From the NCBI GenBank assembly GCA_949751835.1, contig CATKHK010000060.1, forward strand, positions 62,001 to 126,000: 64,000 bases of DNA. The letters are read 5' to 3'. Source of the stretch: Blepharisma japonicum. Lineage: Eukaryota; Ciliophora; Heterotrichea; Heterotrichida; Blepharismidae. Positions 1 to 11,514 of this stretch are shown in pieces (the stretch's first letter is position 1; the number at the start of each line of letters is the position of its first letter). The notes under the pieces are model-generated. The model saw only the letters and a program-made list of their open reading frames with translations. It was not told the origin of the DNA and did not search any database. Position numbers and translations under genes: made by a program.

Positions 1-27
1 TTTCAAAACTATGGAAAATTACAAAGG

Positions 28-528
28 ATGATCAATTGCTCGAAATCAATGGAATGCGAATTTTGTAGGAAAATTCTGCCCACAGAATCTTTTCATGATC
101 ATATTTTAAACTGCAAACTCGAAATAGACTCATCTTCAGATACAAGCCAAATAAATAATGATACCCAACTTGATAAAATTGAAGAGCTTGAAAAACAAAT
201 CAGCCATTTAAAAATAAGCCTTGGAAAAATAAAAAACCAAAAAGCAGCTGCACTGATTGAAAATGAAAAACTATTATTAGGACTTAAAGAAGCCAAACTT
301 AAGTGGGTGATGTGTGAAGAAAAAAGCGCAGAAATCCAGCTTGAGATGAAAAATGAAATGAGAAGCTTATTAGACGTACTTATTAAGTATAGACAAGCAG
401 TGATTTTGCCTCCAGCATTGTCAACGGAAATAGAACTAGCGATCCACAATAGTGCAAGATTTTTTGGTGGAAGAATAAATGTGAAAAGCAGATCAAGAAC
501 GTCGCCAACTAGACAGAGGGTTAATTAA
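28..528 (+). CDS. C2HC-type zinc-finger / coiled-coil protein, 5' end uncertain
   Basis: Near the N-terminus Cys10, Cys13, His25 and Cys29 have the spacing C-x2-C-x11-H-x3-C, like C2HC/TRAF-type zinc fingers. Residues about 45-125 are Lys/Glu/Leu-rich with heptad-like spacing and should form a coiled coil; the last 20 residues are basic and Ser/Arg/Thr-rich. The frame is open back to base 1, so the ATG at 28 is only the first Met inside the window and the gene may begin upstream. It ends on TAA, 13 bp from the stop of the convergent kinase gene. This resembles small ciliary/basal-body ZC2HC proteins, but no function can be assigned; the zinc finger itself is the only supported call. Confidence 0.65.
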   Translation: MINCSKSMECEFCRKILPTESFHDHILNCKLEIDSSSDTSQINNDTQLDKIEELEKQISHLKISLGKIKNQKAAALIENEKLLLGLKEAKLKWVMCEEKSAEIQLEMKNEMRSLLDVLIKYRQAVILPPALSTEIELAIHNSARFFGGRINVKSRSRTSPTRQRVN

Positions 529-541
529 AAAATTGTTTATA

Positions 542-2203
542 TTACATCTGATTAAGTTCTAAAAGTTGATATGTAGCAGTAGCATGGTTTATGTCATTAA
601 ATTTCATGCTTTGGATTACGTATTCTTGTGGGAAGCCAAAATCTAGCAGTTTTTTATATATTTTGTTTTCATCAATCTTATGTGGCTGTGTAGAGGTACC
701 TATAAACCTTGGCAATGAATGATTTTCGTATCACTCATCTGACTCTTGGATAGCAAACCATTGATGATTTTTCATTTCTTCTAAAGAAATTCGTAGATGT
801 GGGATGGGGTTTAGCATTTTTGCTATTAAATCTTGGGCTTCCAAAGATACATGTGCAGGTATTGTATATTTACAGCGCAAAATTAATTTGTGTAGGTCTT
901 GCATTGTTTTTGCTTTAAATGGGACTGTACCACAGAGCATGGCGTATAATAAAACGCCCATGCTTCAGAGATCAACATAAAAAGGCTCATACTCATGATC
1001 AGCAATAATTTCTGGAGGTAAATATGCAGGTGTTCCACACTGCTCATTTATTTTTTCACTCGCTTTTACAATTCGACTAACTCCAAAATCACATAATTTT
1101 GCTAATGTTAAATCAGCTGATAGCAAAATATTATCTAATTTCACATCTCTATGAATCACATTTTTTTGGTGGCAGGCCTTAACCGCATCTATAACCTGAC
1201 CAAACATTTTTTTGGCTTCCGTTTCAGTCAGTCTACCTTTGGACTTAACAAATTGTAATAAATCTCCACCTCCAGAGTATTCCATAACAATCATTAAATG
1301 CCTTTTTGACTCAAAAACTTCTAATAGTCGAATAACATTTCTATGCTTAACCCTTTTCATTACAAAAACTTCTTGGAAAACTTTCCGCCGAATTCTTTCA
1401 TCTTTTATATGGGATTTATCAAAAATTTTGATTGCAACTTTGAGTCCAGTTAATTTATGAGTCCCTAAATAAACTTTGCCAAAGGCACCTTTTCCTATTT
1501 GGATACCAAGCTGATAAAAGTCTACAGAAGTAGCTGGTGGTAAGCCTTTTCTTCTGAAATTTGTAAAAATTGTTTGAATTAAATTTTCCCTTTCTTTTTC
1601 TTCAGCTTCTAGCTTCGAGATTTCAACCCTTTCAAAGCTTGATCCTAAGCTTGCATTTGAACTATGCAAATCATTTCTTATATACCCATTTTTCAAAGTT
1701 TTTTCTTGAGAGTCATTCAACAATTTATCACTTGCACAGTCCTGGGACGTATTTTTTGGAGAAACTTTATCGTTTTGTTTTCCTTTAAATAAATAAGGAT
1801 TTGTGAAAATATTATTTTGGTCTGAGCTAGGTACTTCTGATTTATTTCTTCTGTGTCCTGGTTTTGTAGTTATTTTGAGTTCTACTGGAGTTTTTGATTT
1901 TAATTTATCTTCAAAAGGCGACTCTCTTCTAGAGGAAATATTGTTTAAAGCGTTTTTTATGAATTTTGTGAATTTATTAGTATATTCGCGGTTGGGATCT
2001 CGAAAAATATTTGGCTCTACAGAACATCTGGATTTAGGAGAACGGCTTGATACAGGACTTCTCTTAGAATTCCCAGTAGGGCTGACCATTCGTGATCTGT
2101 ATTTAGGTTTCTTTAAAAAATCCAAATAGTCTCTTACGATGTTTTTCTTGCCTTCACGGCTAGTTCGATGGTAATTTTGAGCTGTTAAACGATTATCTCC
2201 CAT
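542..2203 (-). CDS. Ser/Thr protein kinase (CAMK/SNF1-MARK-like) with C-terminal UBA-like domain
   Basis: 553 residues. Residues 1-225 are polar, Ser/Lys/Arg-rich and probably disordered. The kinase domain begins near 230 with GKGAFGKVYLG; the VAIK lysine is Lys259, HRDVKLDN puts the catalytic Asp at 353, DFG is at 372-374, and CGTPAYLPPEI marks the activation segment. The Trp of DLWSMGVLLYAMLCG is an in-frame TGA, as is a second Trp near residue 490; under the standard code the kinase would break in subdomain IX. After the catalytic domain, about residues 515-550 (key stretch LLDFGFPQEYVIQSMKFND) resemble the UBA domain that follows the kinase in SNF1/AMPK, MARK and SIK families. All catalytic residues are present, so activity is expected. 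Stop TAA. The exact subfamily is uncertain. Confidence 0.88.
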
Positions 2204-2567
2204 GCAAGATTTTTAATATTTTATCAGTTTAATAATTTAAAAGATAGAGTGGAGTTAATTAAAAAAATATTTCTGAAGTGAATCAGTATATTATCTTTAA
2301 CTTAGACATTTATCTTAAGTTTTCTTTTATATATTTTGATTAGTAATTGCTTTTTTTAATTGATAAAATATTTATTAATACAGATCTCTGAAGAAAATCA
2401 GCTGTGAAATTAATAATAATCGTCTATTTAATAAATTTTTATTAGGTGAATGCAATGACCTTTTATCTTAATGAGCATAAACACTTCAAAAATTTTATCT
2501 TTTAAGCTAAATAACTGTATTGTTAGTCATAAAACTACATCAATACTGTTTTGGATATTAATTATAT
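2204..2567. other. Intergenic, AT-rich
   Basis: 364 bp between the start of the kinase gene and the stop of the PDI-like gene, both on the minus strand. It should contain the kinase promoter. I see no open frame, RNA gene or repeat in it. Confidence 0.6.
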
Positions 2568-3533
2568 CTACTGTATCCATTTTTTAACTTCATCTAAGAC
2601 TGGAAGACTGCTGTAATCTTTTATTTCTATACCACCTCGAATTAGTTTTCCATAGAACCTCGAAACTCGATTCCTTTCAAACCTATCATTAAACAAAGTA
2701 AACTTCTGCTTTTTCATTCTTATGCCAACAATTGAAGGGTAAATTTCCCTTGTCCCAAATACATTTTCAAACTCAGAAAAATCTCCTCCTTGTGCCCATA
2801 AAAAATTGATATTTTTGTCTTTAGGGATATCTTTTAAATCGTTTAAAATATTTAAATATTTTTCAATTTCTTGTAAGCTATTATTGAGCTTCGGCACAAA
2901 TAAAATAATGCAAATTCATTCTCTGCAACTTGAATCTAAAATTTTTTGTGAAGTTAATTGTAGAATCTGAGTGTGCTGTGGTTGTGATCATTCTTGCGTA
3001 TAATGAACAACCTGAGATGGCTTAGGCGATGGCTTAATAGTTGATTGTGTAGGGGGAGGTGGAGGAGGAGGAGATGAAGCTTGATATTCGCATGATTTGG
3101 ATTCTTGGCTGCCTTTAACACAGCTTCTTGAATTAGCAATTTTTTCTTTTTCCATTGGTGCACGAGAAATTGCAAAATCTGTTATAGACTGAAAATTCGG
3201 CGACTGGTTAAAATCTATAGGATTTGATTTTTCAGCCCCAAACATCTTAATAGCAGGGAGTTTAGAAATTCCAAACCTTTCACTAAGAGATACTTCTTGA
3301 GCTATATTAATCATTCCATACATTGCTAGTCCATCAAGTTTCACAGCTGACTTTTTGAACACAGGCGGATAATTTTTACTCCGATTATCTTCTGAGCTAT
3401 AAAACATAACCATTCATACTTCTTGTGAGTTTATCACAAGCTCATCAAAATTAGCTGCTGAGAGATCTATTGCCTTCTGCGCATTTGCAACTAAATACAA
3501 AAGAGTCAAGAATAAAAAATAGTAATAAATCAT
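2568..3533 (-). CDS. P5/PDIA6-like ER protein with a redox-dead thioredoxin domain
   Basis: 321 residues, read through TGA (Trp) codons. The start at 3533 gives a typical cleavable signal peptide (MIYYYFLFLTLLYLVANAQ). A thioredoxin fold follows: WMVMFYSSEDNRSKNYPPVF occupies the place of the usual W-CGHC-K segment and has no cysteine, while the cis-Pro region (GISKLPAIKMFG) is retained. A Pro-rich linker near residue 170 leads to a C-terminal domain resembling the end of P5 proteins (FLWAQGGDFSEFE, then YPSIVGIRMKKQKF). The family catalyses disulfide exchange in the ER; without CxxC this copy should instead act as a chaperone, substrate-binding or structural subunit. No KDEL-like tail is visible (it ends KKWIQ). 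Stop TAG. Assignment to the P5 branch rests on the C-terminal half. Confidence 0.8.
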
Positions 3534-3857
3534 TTTAATTTCTATTTGATTTATATTAGATATTTTTTAGCTTCTCTTATTAATGCTCTTTAAGAAATTC
3601 CTATTAAAACAGTTTATTAATTTTATAAATGGATTTTTTAATTTTGATAATAAAACTGATAATTTTAATTTTTATATATAATTATATATCTTTATTCTTT
3701 ATGCTTCAATCTCATTTTAATTTAATATTAAGACAATACATTAGCATGGCTCATTCCAAATACAAAATTAATTAATTATGAGTTTAAAAAAATACAAACT
3801 AGCAGCTTTTTTTTCATATAATAAAATAAAATTTATCAATCAGGCAAATTAAATTAA
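3534..3857. other. Divergent intergenic region
   Basis: 324 bp between two divergent start codons (PDI-like on minus, phosphodiesterase on plus). Strongly AT-rich with T and A runs. It presumably holds both promoters; no specific element was recognised. Confidence 0.5.
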
Positions 3858-6800
3858 ATGAACCCACAAAACCTCAAAAGAAACCTATCTGACTTTAATG
3901 AAGCAGAGCTTGAAGAAAAAGCCTTAATTCTTGTTCCTGCTGGAGTAGGTGACCTTTTATACCATTGCGCTAAACAAATTTCTAAGATTTTTCAATTAGA
4001 TTCCATCTCCCCAATTGACATTGAATCCTCAATAAAATCAACATGCAAGGCTTTGACTTCTTCCTCAAGGGTTGATGTTTTTATAAAAGAAAAAAACAAG
4101 CTAAAATTTGCTGGAAATAAAGAAAATTTTGAATTCCTGGAAATCAATTCAAAAAATCTCCCAGGCTTTGTAGCTGACACCAACCTATATCAAATTATCA
4201 ACGACCCTCAGAAATCAAGTTTTTATGCAAGTTTTACTGAGAATTGATCACCAGGGAGAGATTGAATAAACTCTGATGAAAACTTGCAAAGCATCTGTGC
4301 AGTTCCTATTTCCAATGCTGATAAAACTGAAGTATATGGAGTCGTGTTATTATACAACAAAATTGATCCCTTGGGTCTGATAACTTCTTTTACATCGAAT
4401 GATGCACTTATCGTTCAATCAGTTGGGATGATGGTTTTTGAACTAGTAAATTCCAGAAAAAAAGAAAACCAAGTCTCAGATGGACTATTAGCCATTTCAA
4501 ATAATGAAAAAGATCAATTGTCACATTCACAAAGACTTAGAAGGCCCAAGCCTATAACAATTGAACATGACAATTTAAATATAAAAATCAGTGATGCTGC
4601 ACTATCTGACTGGCAATCTGTTGTAAAAGAAGGCCAAAAACATAAACTTTTGCAACAATGATGCAAGCAGGTTTTTGCAGTTTCCAACTTTGCACAGAGC
4701 AATTACCTTTTAGCTAAAAATATTCTCCAAAGGCTTGCTACTGAGAACGGTGTTGACATTCTGGTTATTTCCTCTTTAGAAATACTCAAAGCTTTAATTT
4801 ATTGTGAAGGTGTAAATGGTTTTTACAAAAATGATGGCGTAATCTATGAATATTCAATAGCCCAAGGAAAAACTAGCTGCTCTTTACCAGCGGAGATGCA
4901 AGCCTTATATGAAAACTCAATTAAAACGGGGAAAACATTGATGCTTGATAAGGAGTATGGAAGAGAAAATATGATGATAGTTCCTTATGTGTCAAATGAA
5001 AATGCATTTGTAATTGAAGCATGAAATAAAAAAGATGAAACTTGAACATTTTTCAGTAACTTTACTAAAGAAGACAATAATATTATTGGAGAAGTTGCTA
5101 GGGTTGTGTTTAAGGCTTTAAAAAATGATAAAAACGAAAAAAGCCATGATGTTACCAAACTTCGGCATTTAATACGGCATCATGCTACCAGCATCAACAC
5201 TTATTCCATTATCAGCACAATCCGTGACGCTTCTCAAAAACTACTCGACTGTGACCGAGCTACCGTTTACATTCGTGAAGGGAATTCTTTAGTCGTCAAA
5301 GTTCAAGGGTTAGAACAAGAAATCCCTACAAACTTCGAGGTCCCCATTGGCAAAGGAATAGCAGGCTATGTCGCCCAAACCGGCCTAACAGAAATTATAT
5401 GTGATGCTTACCAAGATTCCCGCTTTAATCATGAAATGGATGATCTAACAGGCTATCGTACTCATGATATTTTATGCATGCCCGTATTAGACTGTAATGA
5501 TGAGACAATCGCAGTTCTCCAAATGCTAAATAAAAAAGATGGGATTTTTGACCAAAATGATGAAGACATTTTAGAAATTTTTGCTGAGCTTGTAGGAGTT
5601 GTTTTGCAAGGCTGAAAACTATTTGACAAAACTATTGAAGAAAGGACAAGGCTTATAAATATTTTGAACAGCCTTGGGAATTATATATTAGTTGTAGATG
5701 GTAGTGGAAAGCTCTATTATAATAACAGATCATTTGAAGAGATTTTAGGAATAAATGAAGCAGCTGCGAAGAATTCAAGCTATATTACATGGCTGAAGCA
5801 TAATAGACAGCTAGTCCTCGATATCAATGCAATATTTCAAAATCCCAAGAAAAAAATACACAGAAAATCACAGAGATTGATAAAAAACCCACACAAATAT
5901 CATGTAGGGAGTGGAGAAGAGCTTATAATTGCAGGAGAAGACTCCTTGCCGTTTAATTATACTTTAGTGCCTTTACAAGATTTCATTACTTTAGAAACTT
6001 CAGGTGTTGTTATAATTCTAGAAGATGCCACAGCTATTGAAGAGCTAAACTCTAAGCTTGCAGCAATGCAAAACCAATTAGATGTCCTTACAAGTTCAGT
6101 TCAAGCAGAAACGTCGCTGCAAAAATGCATCCAAAAGCTTTCAATAATATCCCAAGATTTTGATCACAACTCAGATATTTATTTACAAGTGAATGATGTG
6201 ATAAACACACTAAAACAAGGAAATCTCAACCGCACTGAAATAAAGATTCCTATCGATATGCATTCGAAAGGAAACGAGCTGATAAGTATCATTAATGAAT
6301 ATACTGATGCTAATGAACAAGGAGGGTTAAGAAGCCCTGTTATTAGAGAAAGAAAGTATAGTGGAGATAAAGATGGAGAGTTAGCATCAGAGCTAGAAGA
6401 GCTTAAAGACTGGAACCTCAATGCTTTTGATCTATGCAGCCCACTAATTTATATTAAAGCTATGCTGCAAAACTTTGATTTAATCAAAATTTTTGATATA
6501 AAACATGCAAGGCTTGCAGCCTTTGTATCAAAAGTAGAAGAGAATTATCAGACTTATACCAACCCTTATCACAACTTTTACCATGGTTTTACAGTCATGC
6601 ATTCCAGCTATTATCTATTGTCAGCCACTGCAGCTGGCTTGGTATTCAAAACCCAAGAAATTTATGCACAATTAATAGCCGCTCTCTGCCACGATATAGG
6701 TCATACAGGTCATACCAACAACTTCGAGATAAATCGAGCTAGCCAATATGCAATTACTTATAACGATAAATCAGTCTTAGAAAACCATCATTCTGCCTTA

Positions 6801-7340
6801 ACTTTCCATATCCTGCAAAACGATTCTTGTAATATCCTTGAAGGAGTCCCTACAAATATGCTAAAAGGGGTCAGAAAATTAATGATAAGATGCATATTGG
6901 ATACTGATATGGCCATACATTTTAATATGATTTCTAATATGAGTAATAGGTTTAAAGATCTAAATGAGAGGCCTTTAGGATCTATTGATGACGACTGTGA
7001 AAAAACTGCCGCATTTATAATTCATGTGGCAGATTTAGCTCATAGTGCAAAAAATAACTATACTTATACAATGTGGTCGAAACTTGTATGCGAGGAATTT
7101 TATAAGCAGTATAGAGAGGAAGTGGAAAATTGTTTACCATTGACGGAGCATATGAAAGACATTAACCAGCCAATGATTTATTATAAAAACGAAATTGGCT
7201 TCCTCAAGGTTGTTGCCAAGCCACTATGGGATTGTGTTGGGCTTTGACTTAGCCCTGAAATCAACTTTTGCTTAGAAAATGTAAATGAAAATATCAAAGA
7301 TTATGAAAAAATTTTGGAAGAATTGTCAAAAAAAGAATAG
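3858..7340 (+). CDS. 3',5'-cyclic-nucleotide phosphodiesterase with tandem GAF and PAS domains
   Basis: 1160 residues in one uninterrupted frame when TGA is Trp; no introns. Order: a GAF domain (about 15-210), a weaker GAF-like stretch (about 290-425), a canonical GAF (about 430-585) whose NKKDGIFDQNDE fits the NK(x)nFx3DE signature of cyclic-nucleotide-binding GAFs, a PAS-like domain (about 603-700), a linker, then a class I PDE domain (about 870-1140). The PDE metal site is complete: HNFYHG near 904, HDIGHTGHTN near 946 and the Asp of HVADLAHSAKN near 1057. The enzyme should hydrolyse cAMP or cGMP in the cytosol, with ligand binding at GAF (and perhaps PAS) controlling activity, as in PDE2/5/6/10/11. 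Substrate preference cannot be told from sequence. Stop TAG. Confidence 0.92.
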
Positions 7341-7381
7341 TACACAAATTATAACTAGAAAATATAAATAATAAATTTATC

Positions 7382-8926
7382 TTAAGTCTTACTCATAATA
7401 GAAACTTTAACAAGACTAGGAATCGTTGATCTCCACGACATTTCTTTATCCTTATATATATTAAAAGGATAAAGCTTATCTTTCCACTCATTAAACAAAA
7501 AGTGATCATTCGGCCTTGTTGTCCCCCATACAAACTTATCGTATTTTTTTTCTTTTTCATCAATTCTTTTAATTTTTTTAATAAATGCATTAATCAGCCC
7601 TTCCATATATTCCGTATATTTACTTAGCCCTGCAAGGCTTGTTCCTTTGAGAATTTTAGGGTATAAAGATCTTGAAGATATTTTTAAAATAATGCTATTC
7701 AATAATTGTAGTGGAGTTGCTACTTTTTCAGCGGCAAACAATAAAAGTATCGAAATTAAGAAAAAAGTGGCGATTGCAATACTGATTACAATCCAAAAAA
7801 TTTCTGTATAAGTATCGCTAAAATCATCACGCATGTCATCAACAGGCTTATCCACTTCAGATTTTATTGCACACACCATGATTCAATGAGTGATATTTTG
7901 TATGTCATTATACGGTCTTACTGGGTGAAGAGTTGCATAAAAATCAGTTGAATTTGGACCTGTGAATTCTAAAAGATCTCCATATGTTTCGTTTGTCATT
8001 TTCCATCACTTTTTTAATGAAATCCCTGTCTTGTCTTCATCATAAATTTTCAATTCATCCCCTAGTTTCATCCAATTATTAGGGCGACTAAGCACAAACC
8101 CTTCTCCTGCTGTAATTAGCAATAAAAATCCGTTATCTAAAATCACAACGTTATTTAGTCTTGTCATTATGTTAGTCAATGTTATATCAACAGCTGTAAC
8201 CCCATAAAAGTTATTAGAGCTATCTAGAATTGCTTGAGATATAGTGATCATTCAATTTCCATATTCTTTGTATGGCTCTGTGATAATCACACTCTCAGGG
8301 TCTTCTTTTGCTTTATAAAATCATTCATTTACTAGAGGAGAATAAGTTCTGTCAGACGATTTAGACCCTGGATAATAGTGAAGAATTTCATCAGTTTCAA
8401 AGCCAGAATAAATCAGGGTAAAATATTCTCGGAATATTAAAGGGTAAAACTTATCCATTGCTGCTTCTAATTTTACCAGAGATTGGCCAGCAGAGCTCAG
8501 TGAGTCTTTATATTTAGAAAAGAAAACGCCAGACTGATAAGTATAAGCTGTAGAATTGATTATTTCTGTCATAGAATCGGGTATAGCATCATCCCATATA
8601 GGATCATCACTTTGGATAGGTGGCGAACTCGAGCCAAAGCCAAGCATCAGTTCATCAAGATTTTTTTGGTAGTTTATATAGTTGATGAAGGAATTAAAGG
8701 ATAAAGAAGTAAAATTGGCTTCGTCCCAGCCAAGGTTTGAAAGGTGCTTTCTTGTATTGTGATGTATTACAGTTCTTGTGCTGGAAATCATGGTGTTTCT
8801 AAGCCAGTCCAGCTGGAATATAGTGATAATGATAAGAATTCCTACAAGAATCAGAGATGAGGTAACAAAAGTACTGATGAGCTGTGTGGAAACTGGTCAT
8901 TTGGTATATTGCTCACGAATACGCAT
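7382..8926 (-). CDS. Two-TM membrane protein with large extracellular (Cache-like) sensor domain
   Basis: 514 residues including UGA-encoded Trp. A short basic N-terminus (MRIREQYTKWPVSTQL) precedes TM1 (about 17-38); about 335 extracellular residues follow; TM2 (about 377-400, core IFWIVISIAIATFFLISILL) is followed by a segment with HAMP-like spacing (VATPLQLLNSIILKIS) and only about 100 cytoplasmic residues. This layout matches double-Cache chemoreceptor-type sensors, where the outer domain binds a small ligand. The internal stretch ITAGEGFVLSRPNNW is reminiscent of the membrane-proximal Cache module. No kinase, cyclase or methyl-accepting domain is present, so the output must come from a partner or from the short tail. 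Cache identity is inferred from topology, not a clear motif. Stop TAA, 41 bp from the convergent PDE stop. Confidence 0.6.
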
Positions 8927-8999
8927 TAGTAGTCGTTATATTAATATTTTTTATAAGTTTAAATATTGAGAATTTATTTTTACTCAGAGATACTTTAAT

Positions 9000-10838
9000 T
9001 TACACCCTATATGGGTTCACGTTGAATCGTGGAAAATGACTGAAGCTCAAAAGTGATAATAGCCATGAAACACAAATAAAAGCCACACACATTATCAGAG
9101 GAATAGGGACTGCTGCATCAATAAACGCTGAAAACATCAGTGGGCCAATTATAATCCCTAAAATCTTAAAAAGCAATCCAATTTCATCTGCATAAATTTC
9201 TAGAGCTTCTCTATTATGTATATTTACAGAGTCACTTACGAATAGCCTAGAAGAGGTAAGTAAAATAGATGAGAAAAATTTGAAAATTGATATAACTATT
9301 ACAAGTGCTACAAAAATTCCTAGAGGCATAATCGCATAGTTTATAGGGACAAAACCCATTAATAATCCAATCATAATATATGACACTCCTCTAATAGTTT
9401 TTCATAGTGGTATAGATTCAAGTAATTTAGGCATTGCATAGATATGTAAAGCGTATCCTATAAGATAAGAAGTCCCTAAAATTACCCCAATTTCAATATT
9501 TTTCATTCCAAATTTTATCATAAATCATACAGTGAAAAATTCTTCCGCTGCAGAAAAACATATAGAAAATATCGCTAAATGTGTCAACGCATATCTACTC
9601 GCTTTACCGTTCCATAGATAGTCAAAATCTCTTCTAAACTGATCTTCTAGAGAAATATTTTGTACTGACTGCTGAGGATGAGTGTCTTCTTCAGTTTGTC
9701 CTTCGAAATCTTCTTCAACAAAAGAAATATGGGTATGCTTAACATTTTGGACTGGTCCAGCGCGCTCTGGTTCACTATTTTCTGGTTCTTCTCTTTCTCG
9801 AGCTGATTCTCCGCCTTCATTATCAATATGGAAAACTTTTCCAACTTCTCCTCCTCCTCGGGCACTTAAAGGCCATTTGCTGTTGTCATTGCTTTTTGCA
9901 GGATTTCTCGGAGAAAAATAATGAATTCCATGACGGCTTGAGGATTTTGGCTCTTCTGAGTTGGCAAGCATTAAATCGATTCCAGAAACTTGCAAATAGC
10001 TAGGCAAATCTTCCTCCTCTTCTTCCTCCTCCTCGTTAGGATTTTCTTTTCTTTCAGTAATAGGACCTTCATCTTTCGCTTCTTCATTCTTTTTAGTTTC
10101 TTCAAGTTCTACATATTTTCCTGTATTCTTTTGTTCTTTTTTAGGCTGTACTGCAGGTTTTGGCTTTTGTTGATTTTGAGTTGGCAAAGGATTATCTGCG
10201 AACTGCGTTGAAGCTAGAATAAAAACAATAAATTCAATAAACCCAGTCACTAAACTAGGGATAAGAAAAGGATGATGATTAATATACTCGCTTATTCTTG
10301 CATCATTTTCTATTGTAATATAAGAAGTTGTCCCTCCAAGTATAATTCCAATCCCCATTCCTATTGCTTGTACTATAATTGATACATAAGTAACTTGATA
10401 AAACTTTTCCATGCAGGGCTGAGAGAGCTGCCGTAAAAGAATTTTGCTAAGAAGCTGAGTTGTAGAGCAAATTCCAGCAAAAAACCGAATTGTCAGCCCA
10501 ATGAAAAGGGATGTGCAGAATCCAAATAAAATTGTTAAAATAGCTGAAAAAAATAGTAGAAAAGAAGCAATGCAGTGAGTTCCATAGTAAGGAGCAGCCC
10601 AGTTAATTAATCTTCATGCCACAAGTTTTCCGAAACAAAATGCAAAAGTTAGCAATCCAGAATAGTAGCCAATTTCTTCTAAATTATCTGATGTTTTTGT
10701 TTCAAGAATATAATATCCAGAAATCGGAATTGTAAACTAATTAGCCATTACTGCCGCATTTATACTTGTCGAAAAAAGGATCATAATAACAATTTTAACT
10801 TGGTTCCATGGGATTTCACGGACTTCTTTTTTCCCCAT
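9000..10838 (-). CDS. Major facilitator superfamily-like transporter with a long acidic central loop
   Basis: 607 residues after removal of one 15-nt intron (10737-10751) between Ala and Phe of SINAA/FTIPISGYY; TGA codons are Trp. Six hydrophobic helices occur in each half, with a poorly conserved loop 2-3 (GKLVAWRLINW) where MFS proteins usually have GxLADxxGRR. The halves are joined by a hydrophilic loop of about 150 residues (roughly 225-375) with runs of Glu and many Ser/Pro. Overall it recalls the zinc-induced-facilitator-like/tetracycline-efflux type of MFS. Substrate is unknown. The next gene downstream on the same strand starts 73 bp beyond the TAA stop. The degenerate A-motif suggests either an atypical transporter or a receptor-like derivative. 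Confidence 0.65.
10737..10751 (-). other. 15-nt intron of the MFS-like gene
   Basis: On the minus strand the intron reads GTAATGGCTAATTAG. It is a multiple of three and carries an in-frame TAG, so retention would end translation; its removal joins two stretches of one transmembrane helix in frame. Confidence 0.85.
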
Positions 10839-11099
10839 ATTTATAAGCTGAGATATATTTGAATTAGAGCCTTATCAAATCCAAGATCAAAAAATTGAAA
10901 AATAAATAAAAATTATCTTTAAAACAGCTGACCTATTGGAAGATATCTAATTATTTCTTATAAGCTAAACCCTTTTTCATTTTAAAATTATAAATAATTT
11001 AAGCCTGCAATAAAGCTATATCTCTAACAAAAGTTCTCTAAATTTATCATTGAAAATAATTGTTTATCCTCCTAACTGTAAATATCCGTTTTCATAAAT

Positions 11100-11514
11100 A
11101 TGAAAACTCACGCACTCTTAATCTTGAGTTTTTTAATTATGAGTTCAGCTATAAAAGCAGCTTTTCAGCGCACTATGGAAAGCAATATAAGCCCATCTTT
11201 GCATTCCACAAATAATGAAGCTTCATTTGTAAAGGACCAGCCAAGTATATTTTATGTTAGATTTTATTCAATTAAGCAGTAGAACTTCTGAAGTAGAGAA
11301 TGATAATTTATTCTATAGAAATAAATTAGTGATAGTAGGGATCTTGACATTTCTATCAGTAATAGTGTGTTTTGGAATAATTCAAGCTGTGAATCGTCTA
11401 AGTAAACGAAAAAATGCTGAATATTTGACAATGAAGCAAAACTACAAACAGTATGAAGGATTGATTAAATTCCGGGAATTTTACATAAATTATTCGAAGG
11501 AAAGCCTTAAGTAA
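11100..11514 (+). CDS. Small secretory-pathway single-pass membrane protein
   Basis: 132 residues after removing a 16-nt intron (11245-11260). Exon 1 encodes an N-terminal signal peptide (MKTHALLILSFLIMSSAIKA) and a short polar stretch; exon 2 continues with FIQLSSRTSEVENDN, a hydrophobic helix (KLVIVGILTFLSVIVCFGII) and a basic cytoplasmic tail of about 35 residues rich in Lys/Tyr. Without splicing the upstream frame would stop 22 bp beyond the splice site, and the downstream frame has no good start, so the intron is well supported. The layout is that of a type I membrane protein; I recognise no family. Confidence 0.7.
11245..11260 (+). other. 16-nt intron
   Basis: GTATATTTTATGTTAG, splitting an Asn codon (A/AT). 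Removing it fuses two otherwise incomplete frames into one signal-peptide plus transmembrane protein. A 16-nt length is not a multiple of three, so retention would shift the frame. Confidence 0.8.

Noticed and set aside
9990-10211. Plus-strand Phe/Leu-rich frame inside the MFS-like gene
   Set aside because: Antisense of the Glu/Lys-rich loop of the minus-strand gene.
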